From RUG760 sp045642205 (GTDB taxonomy: Bacteria; Bacillota; Clostridia; Lachnospirales; Bianqueaceae), in the NCBI GenBank assembly GCA_045642205.1, contig JAZUIK010000004.1:1-58284 (forward strand): a stretch of 58,284 nucleotides of DNA, given 5' to 3'. A program made the translations under genes and the position numbers. The notes below the pieces were generated by a model. That model made no database searches. It was not told the origin of the DNA and worked only from the letters and a program-made list of their open reading frames with translations. Numbering within the stretch: the stretch's first letter is position 1; each line of letters starts with the position of its first letter. Shown here piece after piece: positions 1-9,223 of this stretch.

Positions 1-845
1 GACAGGACATTCATGCTGTTGTAATGGCCGAGGGAAGATTCCTTGACCATACGATCACGCAGACGCTTGTTGTATACGATGTGGTAAGCACCGACCAGAC
101 CGGCAATACTGAAGGTCTTGGAGGGAGCATACATAGCGACACAGCGGTTTCTTGCATCCTCGGAAACGCTCTGGGTGGGGATGTGCTGATAACCGGGACG
201 GATGATGTCAGACCAGATCTCATCGGAAACCACATAGACATCGTGCTTCTCGCAAAGAGCCATGAACTGTTCTACTTCCCACTTTTCCCATACACGACCG
301 CAGGGGTTGTGGGGAGAACAGAAGACAGCTGCATGGATGTTCTGTTCCACGATCTTCTTCTCCATGTCCTCGAAATCCATTCTCCAGACACCATTCTCGT
401 CCTTCTTCAGATCGGACAGGACCATATCGTAGCCGTTATTGCCAAGAGATCCGGTGAAGCCGACATAGGTGGGAGAGTGGAGCAGGACTTTGTCTCCGCG
501 GGAGCACATGGTATTCAGAGCGGAAACAACACCGCCAAGAACACCGTTTTCGTAGCCGATGCATTCCTTGGTCAGACCGGTGACATGGTTGTGTTCCTCC
601 TGCCAGCGGATGGTCTCTTCAAAATACTCATCTCTGGGAGAAAAGTATCCGAACATGGGGTGCTTGGTACGCTCGATAATGGCTTCCTGGATGGTGGGGC
701 AGGTGGGGAAGTTCATGTCAGCGACCCACATGGGAATGGGGTCAAAGCCTTCCTTGATTCCGTTCTTTGCAAAGGTAGCAGCGATATCGAGAGCGATGGC
801 ATCCTTGCCTGCACGGTCGATGATACTGGTGAAATCGTACTTCAT
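1..845 (-). CDS. PatB/MalY-type PLP aminotransferase (C-S lyase), partial
   Basis: Class I/II fold PLP enzyme of the PatB/MalY group, which usually cleaves the C-S bond of cystathionine or cysteine-like substrates in the cytoplasm, though some members are transaminases. Reading the minus strand from the ATG at 845 gives MKYDFTSIIDRAGKDAIALD, then a WVADMNFP segment, a SPHNPCGRVW segment and the PLP-lysine motif SKTFSIAGL with the lysine near residue 243. A GGAGG ribosome site lies just upstream of the ATG (about 850-857). About 281 residues are inside the window. The family is near 390 long, so the C-terminus lies beyond position 1. The next gene upstream on the same strand is the C69 dipeptidase, about 20 bases away, so the two are probably cotranscribed. 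Family is confident; substrate unknown. Confidence 0.88.
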   Translation of the reverse strand, partial: MKYDFTSIIDRAGKDAIALDIAATFAKNGIKEGFDPIPMWVADMNFPTCPTIQEAIIERTKHPMFGYFSPRDEYFEETIRWQEEHNHVTGLTKECIGYENGVLGGVVSALNTMCSRGDKVLLHSPTYVGFTGSLGNNGYDMVLSDLKKDENGVWRMDFEDMEKKIVEQNIHAAVFCSPHNPCGRVWEKWEVEQFMALCEKHDVYVVSDEIWSDIIRPGYQHIPTQSVSEDARNRCVAMYAPSKTFSIAGLVGAYHIVYNKRLRDRMVKESSLGHYNSMNVL

Positions 846-864
846 TGTAGGATCCTCCTTGAGA

Positions 865-2328
865 TCAGTTATCCGCTCTGGAATAACCGTTTTTCATATT
901 TTTGCTGGCATCGAAGAGAACACTGTTCAAGGTCTTGGTGGTCTCTGTCTTTGCCATGTCACAGAGCTTTTCATTGGCTTCCTCCAGAAGGGCAAGGTCA
1001 CCTGTCTCCATGAACTTTTTATCATATTCTTTGATCAGAGTGCGTCCCTGCGTCACAACGGAAGCCTGATAGCGCTCCACAAACTGGATGCTGGTTCCGT
1101 AGTTGGGATCTGCCAGAGCACCGATCAGACGGCTTCCCCAGTAGAAGTTTTCTGTGGAAGGATCCAAGGTGACATCCGAGAGATACTTGGGCATCTTTGA
1201 GACATTGGTGTAAACAGGAAGGACTGTATCAAAGGAAGTGGAACCAAAGCATACCCACTCGATGGCCTGCAGCTCCTTGGGCATCTTGCCACGGATCTGA
1301 CAGATCGCCATAACGCCGGTACGATTGATGCCGATGGTACGGTAGATTCCCTTCTTCGGATTATCCGCATGCTGGTAAGGATTGTAGGGAGTACCCTGAT
1401 AATAGGAAGAAAGAAGATATTTCACATCCTCTGCAGTGACCTTCTGCTCCGGGATCAAAGACCAGGGAATGTTGTCACTCTCGGGAGTAAAGTCGGCGTT
1501 TTCACCGTCCCACTTATATTTGGTAGGATTCAGATAACGGCCCATAAACCAGGCACGGGGAGTATTGTAAACATGATCGGAATCCGTACGGGAACCGAAG
1601 ATGCGGCGAGGATTAAATACACCGTCATTGTTCAGATCCAGATCATTCTCGGCAATGAACTCTTTCAGATCGGCAGAGCACATGTTTTCCTTCTGAGCGC
1701 CTAAGGCGTCTTCCAGATCGAAATGGTCCATACCGAACTGGTTAGGCATGATCACGACTTCTTCATCCTTGACGCGGCGAGCCATCCAGTGATGACCACC
1801 GATGGTCTCCAGCCACCAGATCTCCTTCTCATCGTTAAAGGCGATACCGTTGGACTCGTAGGTGCCGTACTGTTCTAACAGAGAACCCAGACGCTCTACG
1901 CCTTCTCTGGCACTGTGGATATAAGGAAGGACCAGGACGACGATGTCTTCCTCGCCGATACCACCGGGGATATCCTTTTCCTTGCGGCTTTCCGCTTTCT
2001 TATAACGGACCAGAGGGTCGGCAGAAAGGACTCTGGGATTCGAGGTGATGGTCTCGGTAGCAGTCATTCCTACGTTGGCTTCGTTGATACCCGTTGCTGC
2101 CCAGATGCCGCTCTTGGGATCGACACTGGGGCAGGAGGTATAGCGCATGGGATCATCCGGCAAAGTGATCTCCAGATGACCAATGACACTCTTATATTTC
2201 TTCGGCTGTTTCTTGGGATCAACAACGATCAGTTTTTTGACATCAAAAAATCCGTCGTCGGTTCTGGCGATCATCGTAGAGCCATCGTTACTGGCCTTCG
2301 AACCTACCAGAATTGTAGTACAGGGCAT
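865..2328 (-). CDS. C69 family dipeptidase (PepD-like)
   Basis: A 487-residue Ntn-type peptidase of family C69, which hydrolyses dipeptides in the cytoplasm. The N-terminus MPCTTILVGSKAS followed by STMIARTDDG is the family signature. Removal of the first residues would expose Cys3 as the N-terminal nucleophile, as known for the family. Length fits the usual 470-490. A strong AAGGAGG lies upstream of the start (about 2336-2342). The PatB-like gene follows closely on the same strand, so the pair may release and then catabolise sulfur amino acids; that link is inference. The stretch upstream of the start is the shared gap with the divergent atp operon. Confidence 0.88.
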   Translation of the reverse strand: MPCTTILVGSKASNDGSTMIARTDDGFFDVKKLIVVDPKKQPKKYKSVIGHLEITLPDDPMRYTSCPSVDPKSGIWAATGINEANVGMTATETITSNPRVLSADPLVRYKKAESRKEKDIPGGIGEEDIVVLVLPYIHSAREGVERLGSLLEQYGTYESNGIAFNDEKEIWWLETIGGHHWMARRVKDEEVVIMPNQFGMDHFDLEDALGAQKENMCSADLKEFIAENDLDLNNDGVFNPRRIFGSRTDSDHVYNTPRAWFMGRYLNPTKYKWDGENADFTPESDNIPWSLIPEQKVTAEDVKYLLSSYYQGTPYNPYQHADNPKKGIYRTIGINRTGVMAICQIRGKMPKELQAIEWVCFGSTSFDTVLPVYTNVSKMPKYLSDVTLDPSTENFYWGSRLIGALADPNYGTSIQFVERYQASVVTQGRTLIKEYDKKFMETGDLALLEEANEKLCDMAKTETTKTLNSVLFDASKNMKNGYSRADN

Positions 2329-2799
2329 ACAGTTTCCTCCTTATATAAAGAGCAAAATAGATTGACACTATTGTACACCGAATCAGGAAAAAGATGTATA
2401 CATTTTTGTCTATATCAAGAAGAGATCCGATCGTGAGAGAGATGATCTCTCGGGGACCTGCCGAACAGATTAAGTGACAGGATCAGAAGAGACAGGATAA
2501 CACAGGAGAATTCGACAGATAAGGGATTCTGATGGACAAAGGCAAACATTTCGTGGATCATGGCACCACACAGCGTAATACGCAGAGTAACTCGTCCGCC
2601 AAAAAAAAGAAAATTCAAGCAAATCCGGGGAGATTTTTTTCTGTGAAGACGCAAACGAAGACACAAATCCCGAGGATCGTTAACTTATTATCTATTGCCC
2701 GAATGGAGTCAATTAACTTGCATTGATGATTGTATTTTGATAGAATGAATCTTATATTTGTCAATTCAAAACTTCACACAAAACGAAAGTTCAAAGAGA
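2329..2799. other. Divergent intergenic region between dipeptidase and atp operon
   Basis: About 470 bases without a convincing gene. It holds the ribosome site of the dipeptidase gene at its left end, an A-rich and a T-rich run near 2600-2640, and a candidate atp promoter at its right end. Short open frames here have no ribosome site and no recognisable protein character. On the minus strand TACAAT at 2370-2375 is a possible -10 for the dipeptidase, but no good -35 accompanies it. Confidence 0.5.
2718..2746 (+). promoter_or_regulatory. Candidate sigma-A promoter of the atp operon
   Basis: TTGCAT (2718-2723) and TAGAAT (2741-2746) are separated by 17 bases. The -10 matches the consensus at five of six positions, the -35 at three. 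It sits about 55 bases before the likely atpI start. Confidence 0.5.
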
Positions 2800-3186
2800 A
2801 TGAAAATTGATGAAACAGTAAAGAGAGAAACACTCTATATTGCCGGAGTGACAGCGATCTTTAATGTACTGATGCAGGCAGTGTTCCTGGTCATCGGTAA
2901 GTGGGAGATCGGCGTCCTTTTAGGTGGCCTGCTGAGTTTTCTGGCAGGTGTCGGCAACTTCTTTCTGCTCGGATTGACAGTCCAGAAGGCTGTATTAAAA
3001 GAGGAGAAGGATGCAAAACAATTGATGAAGACCTCACAGGCTCTCAGAAATGTGGGCATGTTTGGAATTCTTGCGCTGGGTCTGGCAGTTCCGGTGTTCC
3101 ATTGGGTGGCAGTCATTGTCCCCATGTTCTTCCCCAGAATTGCGATAGCACTCAGACCATGGTTCAAAGGAGGGAGAGATAAATGA
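2800..3186 (+). CDS. atpI: ATP synthase subunit I-like membrane protein
   Basis: A 128-residue membrane protein with about four hydrophobic segments, in the position that AtpI/UncI normally takes as first gene of the F-type ATP synthase operon. In other bacteria AtpI helps assemble the c-ring or supply Mg2+; the sequence is poorly conserved, so the name rests mostly on position, size and topology. I chose the ATG at 2800 (MKIDETVKRETLYIAG) over the in-frame TTG at 2758. It ends in the ATGA overlap with atpB (3183-3186), consistent with translational coupling. Confidence 0.7.
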   Translation: MKIDETVKRETLYIAGVTAIFNVLMQAVFLVIGKWEIGVLLGGLLSFLAGVGNFFLLGLTVQKAVLKEEKDAKQLMKTSQALRNVGMFGILALGLAVPVFHWVAVIVPMFFPRIAIALRPWFKGGRDK

Positions 3187-4100
3187 CACAATCTGAGCGT
3201 CGTTTCAAACTGGTCGATATCCTGTATCTGACGCTCGCGATCGTACCCCTGGTCATCGGAATGATCTTAAAGATCCTTACCGAGCCCGCTTCGGAGGGAA
3301 TTACCGTTACCGGAGCCCATATCTATTTCACGATCCCCATGCCCTTGCAGGATCTGCCCATTACGGAAAGTCAGGTCAATTCCTGGCTCGTAATGATCAC
3401 GATCGGTGCATTGAGTCTCTATCTGACCCACGGCTTAAAAGAAAAGCCGGAGCTGAAGAGACAGCATCTGGCGGAATGGATCGTCGAACAGACTGGATCT
3501 TTAGTCAAGGGAAACATGGGAGATTATTTCAAGAGCTTCGTTCCGTTTATCGGAGCGATCATGGGAATCTCCGCATTCTCTTCTCTGAGCTCCCTTTTGG
3601 GATTATTCCCGCCCACTTCCGATCTGAATGTGGTAGCCGGATGGGCCATTCTGGTCTTTATCCTGATCACCTACTACAAGATGAAGTGCGGTCCTATCCA
3701 CTATGCAAAGAGCTTTGCTGAACCCATTGCCCTGATGGCACCCATGAATGTGATCAGTGAGATCGCAACCCCGATCTCCATGGCATTCCGTCATTACGGC
3801 AACGTGCTTTCCGGTTCCGTTATCTCCACGTTGGTGGGAACAGCCCTTTCCGGTCTGTCCTCCATGGTGCTGGGATGGATCCCCATTATCGGCGCGTTCC
3901 CCTGGCTTCAGATCGGTCTTCCTGCGATACTGTCCATCTACTTTGATGTATTCAGTGGACTACTGCAGGCATTCATCTTTGCAACACTGACCATGCTGTA
4001 CATTGCAGGCGCCTTCCCGGCTGACGATTATGCAGCCAGAAAAAAGGCAAAAGAACAGAAAAGAAATCAATCAAATAATAAAGGAGAACAATTATGTTAG
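3183..4100 (+). CDS. atpB: F-type ATP synthase subunit a
   Basis: Membrane stator subunit that forms the ion half-channels facing the c-ring. The 305-residue protein has several hydrophobic helices and the key conserved arginine in SMAFRHYGNVLSG (Arg203, equivalent to E. coli Arg210). Its N-terminus overlaps atpI by four bases and its C-terminus overlaps atpE by seven. It has a charged lysine-rich C-terminal tail. Given the two-carboxylate c subunit next door, the channel residues would be worth checking for Na+-type features. Confidence 0.96.
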   Translation: MTQSERRFKLVDILYLTLAIVPLVIGMILKILTEPASEGITVTGAHIYFTIPMPLQDLPITESQVNSWLVMITIGALSLYLTHGLKEKPELKRQHLAEWIVEQTGSLVKGNMGDYFKSFVPFIGAIMGISAFSSLSSLLGLFPPTSDLNVVAGWAILVFILITYYKMKCGPIHYAKSFAEPIALMAPMNVISEIATPISMAFRHYGNVLSGSVISTLVGTALSGLSSMVLGWIPIIGAFPWLQIGLPAILSIYFDVFSGLLQAFIFATLTMLYIAGAFPADDYAARKKAKEQKRNQSNNKGEQLC

Positions 4101-4378
4101 AACTGGCTATTGGTATCATCCTCGGATGCTGTGCATTGGGTGCTGGCTGCGCTATGATCGCAGGTATCGGCCCTGGTATCGGTGAAGGTAATGCAGTTGC
4201 AGCTGCCTGTGAAGCTATCGGACGTCAGCCTGAGAGCAAGGGTGATGTTACCACCACCATGCTGATGGGTTGTGCGGTTGCAGAGACCACCGGTCTGTAC
4301 GCACTGGTCATCGCCATCCTTCTGATCTTCGTTGCACCGAACACCATGGTCAACATCCTGATGAAGTTCGTCGGCTGA
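4094..4378 (+). CDS. atpE: F-type ATP synthase subunit c, two-carboxylate type
   Basis: Rotor ring subunit, 94 residues, two transmembrane helices joined by the polar loop GRQPE. Helix 1 has the GAGCAMIAGIGPGIGEG segment and helix 2 the ion-binding segment AETTGLYALVIA. The essential carboxylate is Glu64, followed by Thr65 and Tyr69. The position that is Gln32 in the Ilyobacter tartaricus Na+ ring is Glu31 here, giving two carboxylates per site. This resembles the two-carboxylate motif described for Fusobacterium nucleatum, a Na+-driven ring. Na+ coupling is therefore inferred, not proven. Translation is likely coupled to atpB through the seven-base overlap. Confidence 0.96.
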   Translation: MLELAIGIILGCCALGAGCAMIAGIGPGIGEGNAVAAACEAIGRQPESKGDVTTTMLMGCAVAETTGLYALVIAILLIFVAPNTMVNILMKFVG

Positions 4379-4408
4379 TCGACCTCGGTTTACACTTGGA
4401 GGTAGAGA

Positions 4409-4909
4409 ATGCAGGCATTAGATGTTATTTCTGTCAACCTCTGGAACGTACTCATCTCCCTCGGCAATCTGCTGATCTTGTATCTTTTCTTGAAAAAATT
4501 CCTCTATAAGCCCGTTCAGAAGCTGATCGAGGATAGAAATGCCGCCATTGCAAACCAGTTTGCTGCGGCTGAGACAGCAGAAAACAATGCCAGAAAAGAT
4601 GAGGCCGCCTGGAAGGAAAAAATGTCCGGCGCGAAGAAAACTGCGGATAGTATGATCGCGGATGCAGCCCGCAAAGCGGAAGCTCGCGGTGCAGAGATCA
4701 TTTCCCAAGCAAATGACAGAGCTGACAGCATTGTTGCTCAGGCTCAGGTCCAGGCTGCTCAGGAAATGAAGAAGGCAGAAGCACAGATCCGTCAGGAGAT
4801 CGTGGACATTTCTTCCCTGATGACAGAGAAGATCCTGGAAAGAGAGATCAATACAGCCGATCACAAAGGATTGATCGACTCTATGATCGATAAGATTGGT
4901 GAAGAGTAA
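4409..4909 (+). CDS. atpF: F-type ATP synthase subunit b
   Basis: Peripheral stalk subunit of 166 residues. One hydrophobic helix near residues 10-30 anchors it, and the rest is a long charged alanine-rich helix expected to form the b dimer and bind delta. GGAGG lies just before the ATG. The stop overlaps the atpH start (TAATG), so the two genes are coupled. Length is typical of the family. Confidence 0.95.
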   Translation: MQALDVISVNLWNVLISLGNLLILYLFLKKFLYKPVQKLIEDRNAAIANQFAAAETAENNARKDEAAWKEKMSGAKKTADSMIADAARKAEARGAEIISQANDRADSIVAQAQVQAAQEMKKAEAQIRQEIVDISSLMTEKILEREINTADHKGLIDSMIDKIGEE

Positions 4910-5439
4910 TGAAAGAGATCAGTAGAGAATACGCGGAAGCGCTCTTTGCTCTATCTCTGGAAAACGACGAAGCTAAGAGCGATTATGAAGCTCTGGAGCT
5001 GGTCCAGGATATGTTCAATGATAACCCTATGTATCCTGTCTTGCTGGCAACTCCCAGCATTCCCAAAGAGGAACGCATCAAGGCTTTGAAAGAGGCCTTT
5101 GAGGGAAGTATTCCGGAAAGAGTCATGTCTATGCTGTGTCTGTTCTGTGAGAAGGGACACATTATGGACTTTACAGAATGCAGAGAGGAATTCAAAGAAC
5201 TGCTTCTGGCATATGAGGCCAGATCCATTGCAAAGGTCAGCAGTGCGATCCCCTTAAGTGAGGATGAAAAGCGTGCACTGACCACCAATCTGGAAAAGAA
5301 ATTCGGTCATTCCATTGAACTGGAATGTTCCATCGACGAAAGTTTAATCGGCGGTATGGTGATCGAGATCGAAGGCACTGTCATTGACGGCAGCCTGAAG
5401 TCCCGCCTCCGTCAGATAAAGGAAGCGATTAAAGGATGA
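4909..5439 (+). CDS. atpH: F-type ATP synthase subunit delta
   Basis: Stator subunit linking the b stalk to the top of the F1 head. The 176-residue protein starts with the usual SREYAEALFALSLE helix and ends with the conserved region GGMVIEIEGTVIDGSLKSRLRQI. It overlaps atpF by one base and atpA by four (ATGA). Confidence 0.95.
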   Translation: MKEISREYAEALFALSLENDEAKSDYEALELVQDMFNDNPMYPVLLATPSIPKEERIKALKEAFEGSIPERVMSMLCLFCEKGHIMDFTECREEFKELLLAYEARSIAKVSSAIPLSEDEKRALTTNLEKKFGHSIELECSIDESLIGGMVIEIEGTVIDGSLKSRLRQIKEAIKG

Positions 5440-6929
5440 GCAGAAAACCGGAAGAAATCAGTAATATCATTAAAGAACAGATCCGGAACTATCAGTCTCG
5501 TGTCGATATGGCCGAGACCGGTACTGTTATCCTGGTTGGAGACGGTATTGCCCGTGTATACGGACTGACCGAGTGCATGGCGAATGAGCTGCTGAAGTTT
5601 GACGATGGCAGCTACGGCATGGCACAGAACCTGGAAACAGAAAGCGTATCTGTCGCTATATTGTCCAATACCGGCAATATCAAAGAAGGTACCCTGGTAA
5701 GACGTACCGGCGAAGTCGTCAGCGTTCCCGTTGGCGAAGCATTTCTTGGCCGTGTTGTCAATGCACTGGGTGAGCCCATTGATGGTAAAGGACCCATCGA
5801 CAATGCCGGCGTGAGACCCATCGAGTCTCAGGCTCCCGGAATCATCGAGAGAAAGCCCGTATCCGTTCCTCTTCAGACCGGAATCAAGGCAATCGACTCC
5901 ATGATCCCCATCGGAAGAGGTCAGCGTGAGCTGATCATCGGAGACCGTCAGACCGGTAAGACCGAGATCGTTACAGACACGATCATCAACCAGAGAGACA
6001 AGAATGTTCTCTGTATCTATGTTGCCATCGGACAGAAGAGTACTTCTGTTGTCCAGATGGTCAAGGAGCTGACCAAGGCAGGTGCTATGGATTACACCAT
6101 CGTTGTATCCGCATCCGCTTCCGAGAGTGCTCCTCTTCAGTACATTGCTCCTTACTCCGGATGTGCTATGGCAGAATATTTCCGTGAGCAGGGTAAGGAT
6201 GTCCTGATCATCTACGATGACCTCAGTAAGCACGCAGTGGCATACCGTGCACTGTCCTTGCTGATCCGTAGACCTCCGGGACGTGAAGCATACCCCGGTG
6301 ATGTCTTCTATCTGCATTCCAGATTGCTGGAAAGAGCAGCCTGCGTAGCTGATGAATACGGCGGTGGTTCCATTACCGCACTGCCCCTGATCGAGACTCA
6401 GGCAGGAGACGTTTCTGCGTACATCCCCACCAACGTTATCTCCATTACCGACGGACAGATCTTCCTTGAGAGTGAACTGTTCCATGCCGGTGTCATGCCT
6501 GCTATCAACCCCGGTATCTCCGTCAGCCGTGTCGGCGGAAGCGCACAGGTAAAGGCTATGAAGAAGGTCGCCGGAGAGCTGAAACTGCTGTATTCTCAGT
6601 ATCGAGAGCTGCAGTCCTTCTCTCAGTTCGGTTCTGACCTGGATGCTGATACCAAGGCTCGTCTGGCACTCGGTGAGAGAATCGTAGAGGTTCTGAAGCA
6701 GGGAAGAAACGCACCTGTTCCGGTTGGATGCCAGGTCGTTATCATCTATGCAGTTACCAAGGGATTCCTGAACGATGTTCCCGTTAAGAAGGTAGCTGAA
6801 TACGAAAAGAAGCTTTACACCAAACTGCAGGATGCTCACGGCGAATTGCTGAAGCGTTTTGCGGAAGGTTACTATGAGCCCTCTGATATCGAGGAGATGG
6901 AAGCTGTACTGAACGAGATGAAGGAGTAA
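5436..6929 (+). CDS. atpA: F-type ATP synthase subunit alpha
   Basis: Non-catalytic nucleotide-binding subunit of the F1 hexamer, 497 residues. The Walker A motif GDRQTGKT is at residues 169-176, and the later segment PAINPGISVSRVGGSAQ is the ATP synthase alpha/beta signature. The start is fixed by the four-base overlap with atpH. Nothing unusual is seen. A long antisense open frame covers the whole gene and is a codon shadow. Confidence 0.97.
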   Translation: MSRKPEEISNIIKEQIRNYQSRVDMAETGTVILVGDGIARVYGLTECMANELLKFDDGSYGMAQNLETESVSVAILSNTGNIKEGTLVRRTGEVVSVPVGEAFLGRVVNALGEPIDGKGPIDNAGVRPIESQAPGIIERKPVSVPLQTGIKAIDSMIPIGRGQRELIIGDRQTGKTEIVTDTIINQRDKNVLCIYVAIGQKSTSVVQMVKELTKAGAMDYTIVVSASASESAPLQYIAPYSGCAMAEYFREQGKDVLIIYDDLSKHAVAYRALSLLIRRPPGREAYPGDVFYLHSRLLERAACVADEYGGGSITALPLIETQAGDVSAYIPTNVISITDGQIFLESELFHAGVMPAINPGISVSRVGGSAQVKAMKKVAGELKLLYSQYRELQSFSQFGSDLDADTKARLALGERIVEVLKQGRNAPVPVGCQVVIIYAVTKGFLNDVPVKKVAEYEKKLYTKLQDAHGELLKRFAEGYYEPSDIEEMEAVLNEMKE

Positions 6930-6933
6930 AACG

Positions 6934-7758
6934 GTGGGATTTGATACAAAGGCTTTAAGAAGCCGAATCAAAAGCGTCAATTCCACGCTCCATCTCACCA
7001 AGGCCATGGGCCTGGTAGCTTCTTCCAAGATCAGACGTGCCAACGAAGCGATGTTTGCAGGAAGAGATTTCCTTGAAGCTTACAAGGAGATCATCTCTAT
7101 CCTGACTGCTTCTCCCGAATGCCGTAAGAGTCCTTACATGGCAAAGAGAGAAGGGGGCGTCACCAAGTTGATCGTCATTGCCGGTGACCGCGGAATGGCC
7201 GGTGGCTATAACGCCAACGTATTCCGTACCGTCAAGGAAGTACCGGATGCACAGCTGATCCCTATCGGAAAGAGAGCCTGCGACCGATATGGTCGTGAGC
7301 ATACCTACGATATCGATACCCTGAGTTCCGAACACTTTACCTCAGAGGATGCAGCCAAGCTGTCTAAGCTGCTCTGCGCTGAATTCGCTGAAGGTAAGTT
7401 CGATCGCCTCGGTATCGTGTATACCGTTTATGAATCCATGATGACCCAGACGGCCACCCTTAACTGGATCCTCCCGCTGGAGGCAGAGAAGGGCAAAGCT
7501 GCTCATGGCACCATCTTTGAGCCGGATGAAGGCACTGTCTTTTCGGCAGTGGTCCCGGACTTTGTCGCAGGAATTATCATGGCCTGCGTCAAGGAAAGCT
7601 ACGCCAGTGAAGTAGCGGCTAGAAGAACGGCAATGGATTCCGCCGGAAAGAATGCAACCCAGATGCTGGATGATCTGAGTCTCCAGTACAACCGTGCTAG
7701 ACAGGGTGCCATCACCCAGGAGATCACGGAGATCGTTGCCGGCGCCGGCGCTGATTAA
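6934..7758 (+). CDS. atpG: F-type ATP synthase subunit gamma
   Basis: Central rotor shaft, 274 residues. It uses a GTG start at 6934, with AAGGAG ending about six bases upstream inside the end of atpA. The N-terminal helix RSRIKSVNSTLHLTKAMGLVASSK and the C-terminal helix with YNRARQGAITQEITEIV form the coiled coil that turns inside the alpha/beta head. GDRGMAGGYN is the conserved central motif, with A replacing the common L. It is slightly shorter than the usual 285-290. Confidence 0.95.
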   Translation: MGFDTKALRSRIKSVNSTLHLTKAMGLVASSKIRRANEAMFAGRDFLEAYKEIISILTASPECRKSPYMAKREGGVTKLIVIAGDRGMAGGYNANVFRTVKEVPDAQLIPIGKRACDRYGREHTYDIDTLSSEHFTSEDAAKLSKLLCAEFAEGKFDRLGIVYTVYESMMTQTATLNWILPLEAEKGKAAHGTIFEPDEGTVFSAVVPDFVAGIIMACVKESYASEVAARRTAMDSAGKNATQMLDDLSLQYNRARQGAITQEITEIVAGAGAD

Positions 7759-7780
7759 CGGCAGAGAAAACTAAGGAGAG

Positions 7781-9181
7781 ATGAACGTGGCAAATTATAA
7801 TTATGGTACCGTCGCACAGGTCATGGGACCGGTCGTCGATGTCCGCTTTGCTGACAACGAACTGCCTCCCATTGAAAATGCGCTGACCATCCCGATCGGT
7901 GATCGAACCCTCACCGTCGAGGTTGCCCAGCACATCGGCGACAATGTCGTCCGCTGCATCGCCATGTCCTCCACGGACGGACTGAAGCGCGGAACGAAGG
8001 TAACCGATACCGGTTCCGGTATTACGGTTCCCGTTGGTAAAGAGACTCTGGGACGTATCTTTAACGTTCTCGGAGATGTAGTAGATAATGGTCCCGAGCC
8101 CGGAACCGATGAAAGATGGTCTATCCATCGTCAGGCACCCAGCTATGATGAGCTGTCCACCTCCACCGAGATCCTGGAAACAGGTATCAAGGTCATCGAT
8201 CTGATCTGCCCCTATTCCAAGGGCGGTAAGATCGGTCTGTTCGGTGGTGCCGGTGTAGGTAAGACCGTCCTGATCATGGAGCTGATCCATAACATTGCAA
8301 CCGAGCATGACGGATTGTCCGTTTTCACCGGTGTCGGAGAGCGTACCCGTGAAGGTAACGATCTGTACGGCGAAATGAAGGAATCCGGCGTTATCAGCAA
8401 TACCGCCTTGGTATACGGTCAGATGAACGAGCCGCCTGGAGCACGTATGAGAGTTGCTCTGTCCGGTCTGACTATGGCTGAGTATTTCCGTGATGAGCAG
8501 AAGCAGGATGTGCTTTTGTTCATCGACAATATCTTCCGTTTCACTCAGGCAGGTTCTGAGGTTTCCGCACTGCTGGGACGTATGCCCTCTGCAGTAGGTT
8601 ACCAGCCCACCCTGGCAAACGAGATGGGTGCACTTCAGGAGCGAATCACTTCTACCAAGAATGGTTCCATTACCTCCGTTCAGGCAGTCTATGTCCCTGC
8701 GGATGACCTGACTGACCCTGCACCTGCGACCACCTTCGCCCATCTGGATGCTACAACGGTCCTTTCCCGTAATATCGCATCTCAGGGTATCTATCCGGCA
8801 GTTGATCCTCTGGAATCCACCAGCCGAATCCTGGACGAAGAGATCCTGGGTAAGGAGCACTATGAGACTGCAAGAAGCGTACAGCGAGTACTGCAGCGCT
8901 ATCAGGAGCTGATGGATATCATTGCCATCATGGGTATGGATGAGCTGTCCGATGACGATAAGCTGACCGTTGCCCGTGCACGTAAGATCCAGCGTTTCCT
9001 GTCTCAGCCCTTCTCCGTATCCGAGAAGTTCACCGGTTATGAGGGTGTATATGTTCCCCTTAACGAGACCATTCGCGGATTCAAGGAGATCCTTGAGGGT
9101 AAGCACGATGATGTTCCTGAGTCCTGCTTCCTGTTCGCCGGCACCATCGATGACGTTGTTGCCAGAGCAAAGCAGCTCTAA
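7781..9181 (+). CDS. atpD: F-type ATP synthase subunit beta
   Basis: Catalytic subunit of F1, up to 466 residues. Walker A GGAGVGKT is at 155-162 (numbered from the ATG), and MDELSDDDK is the DELSEED-type lever loop. Two starts are possible. The ATG at 7781 is only two bases from AAGGAG (7773-7778), whereas the GTG at 7787 is eight bases away. The GTG is therefore the more likely initiation codon and would remove only two residues. All catalytic motifs are intact. Confidence 0.96.
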   Translation: MNVANYNYGTVAQVMGPVVDVRFADNELPPIENALTIPIGDRTLTVEVAQHIGDNVVRCIAMSSTDGLKRGTKVTDTGSGITVPVGKETLGRIFNVLGDVVDNGPEPGTDERWSIHRQAPSYDELSTSTEILETGIKVIDLICPYSKGGKIGLFGGAGVGKTVLIMELIHNIATEHDGLSVFTGVGERTREGNDLYGEMKESGVISNTALVYGQMNEPPGARMRVALSGLTMAEYFRDEQKQDVLLFIDNIFRFTQAGSEVSALLGRMPSAVGYQPTLANEMGALQERITSTKNGSITSVQAVYVPADDLTDPAPATTFAHLDATTVLSRNIASQGIYPAVDPLESTSRILDEEILGKEHYETARSVQRVLQRYQELMDIIAIMGMDELSDDDKLTVARARKIQRFLSQPFSVSEKFTGYEGVYVPLNETIRGFKEILEGKHDDVPESCFLFAGTIDDVVARAKQL

Positions 9182-9223
9182 AGCTGATCTTCCATCCAGT
9201 CATTATAGACAACGGAGGTTAGC

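Noticed and set aside
24..1013. Plus-strand open frame of 329 codons at the left edge
   Set aside because: The minus strand here encodes an aminotransferase with PLP-lysine motif and ribosome site, plus the end of the dipeptidase; the plus frame crosses both and has no motif.
2532..2726. Small plus-strand frame upstream of the atp operon
   Set aside because: No ribosome site, passes through A-rich sequence, runs into the promoter candidate, and no recognisable character.
5412..7043. Long minus-strand open frame opposite atpA and a similar one opposite atpD (7724-9106)
   Set aside because: Both mirror highly biased ATP synthase codons and show no protein motifs; the plus-strand genes are certain.
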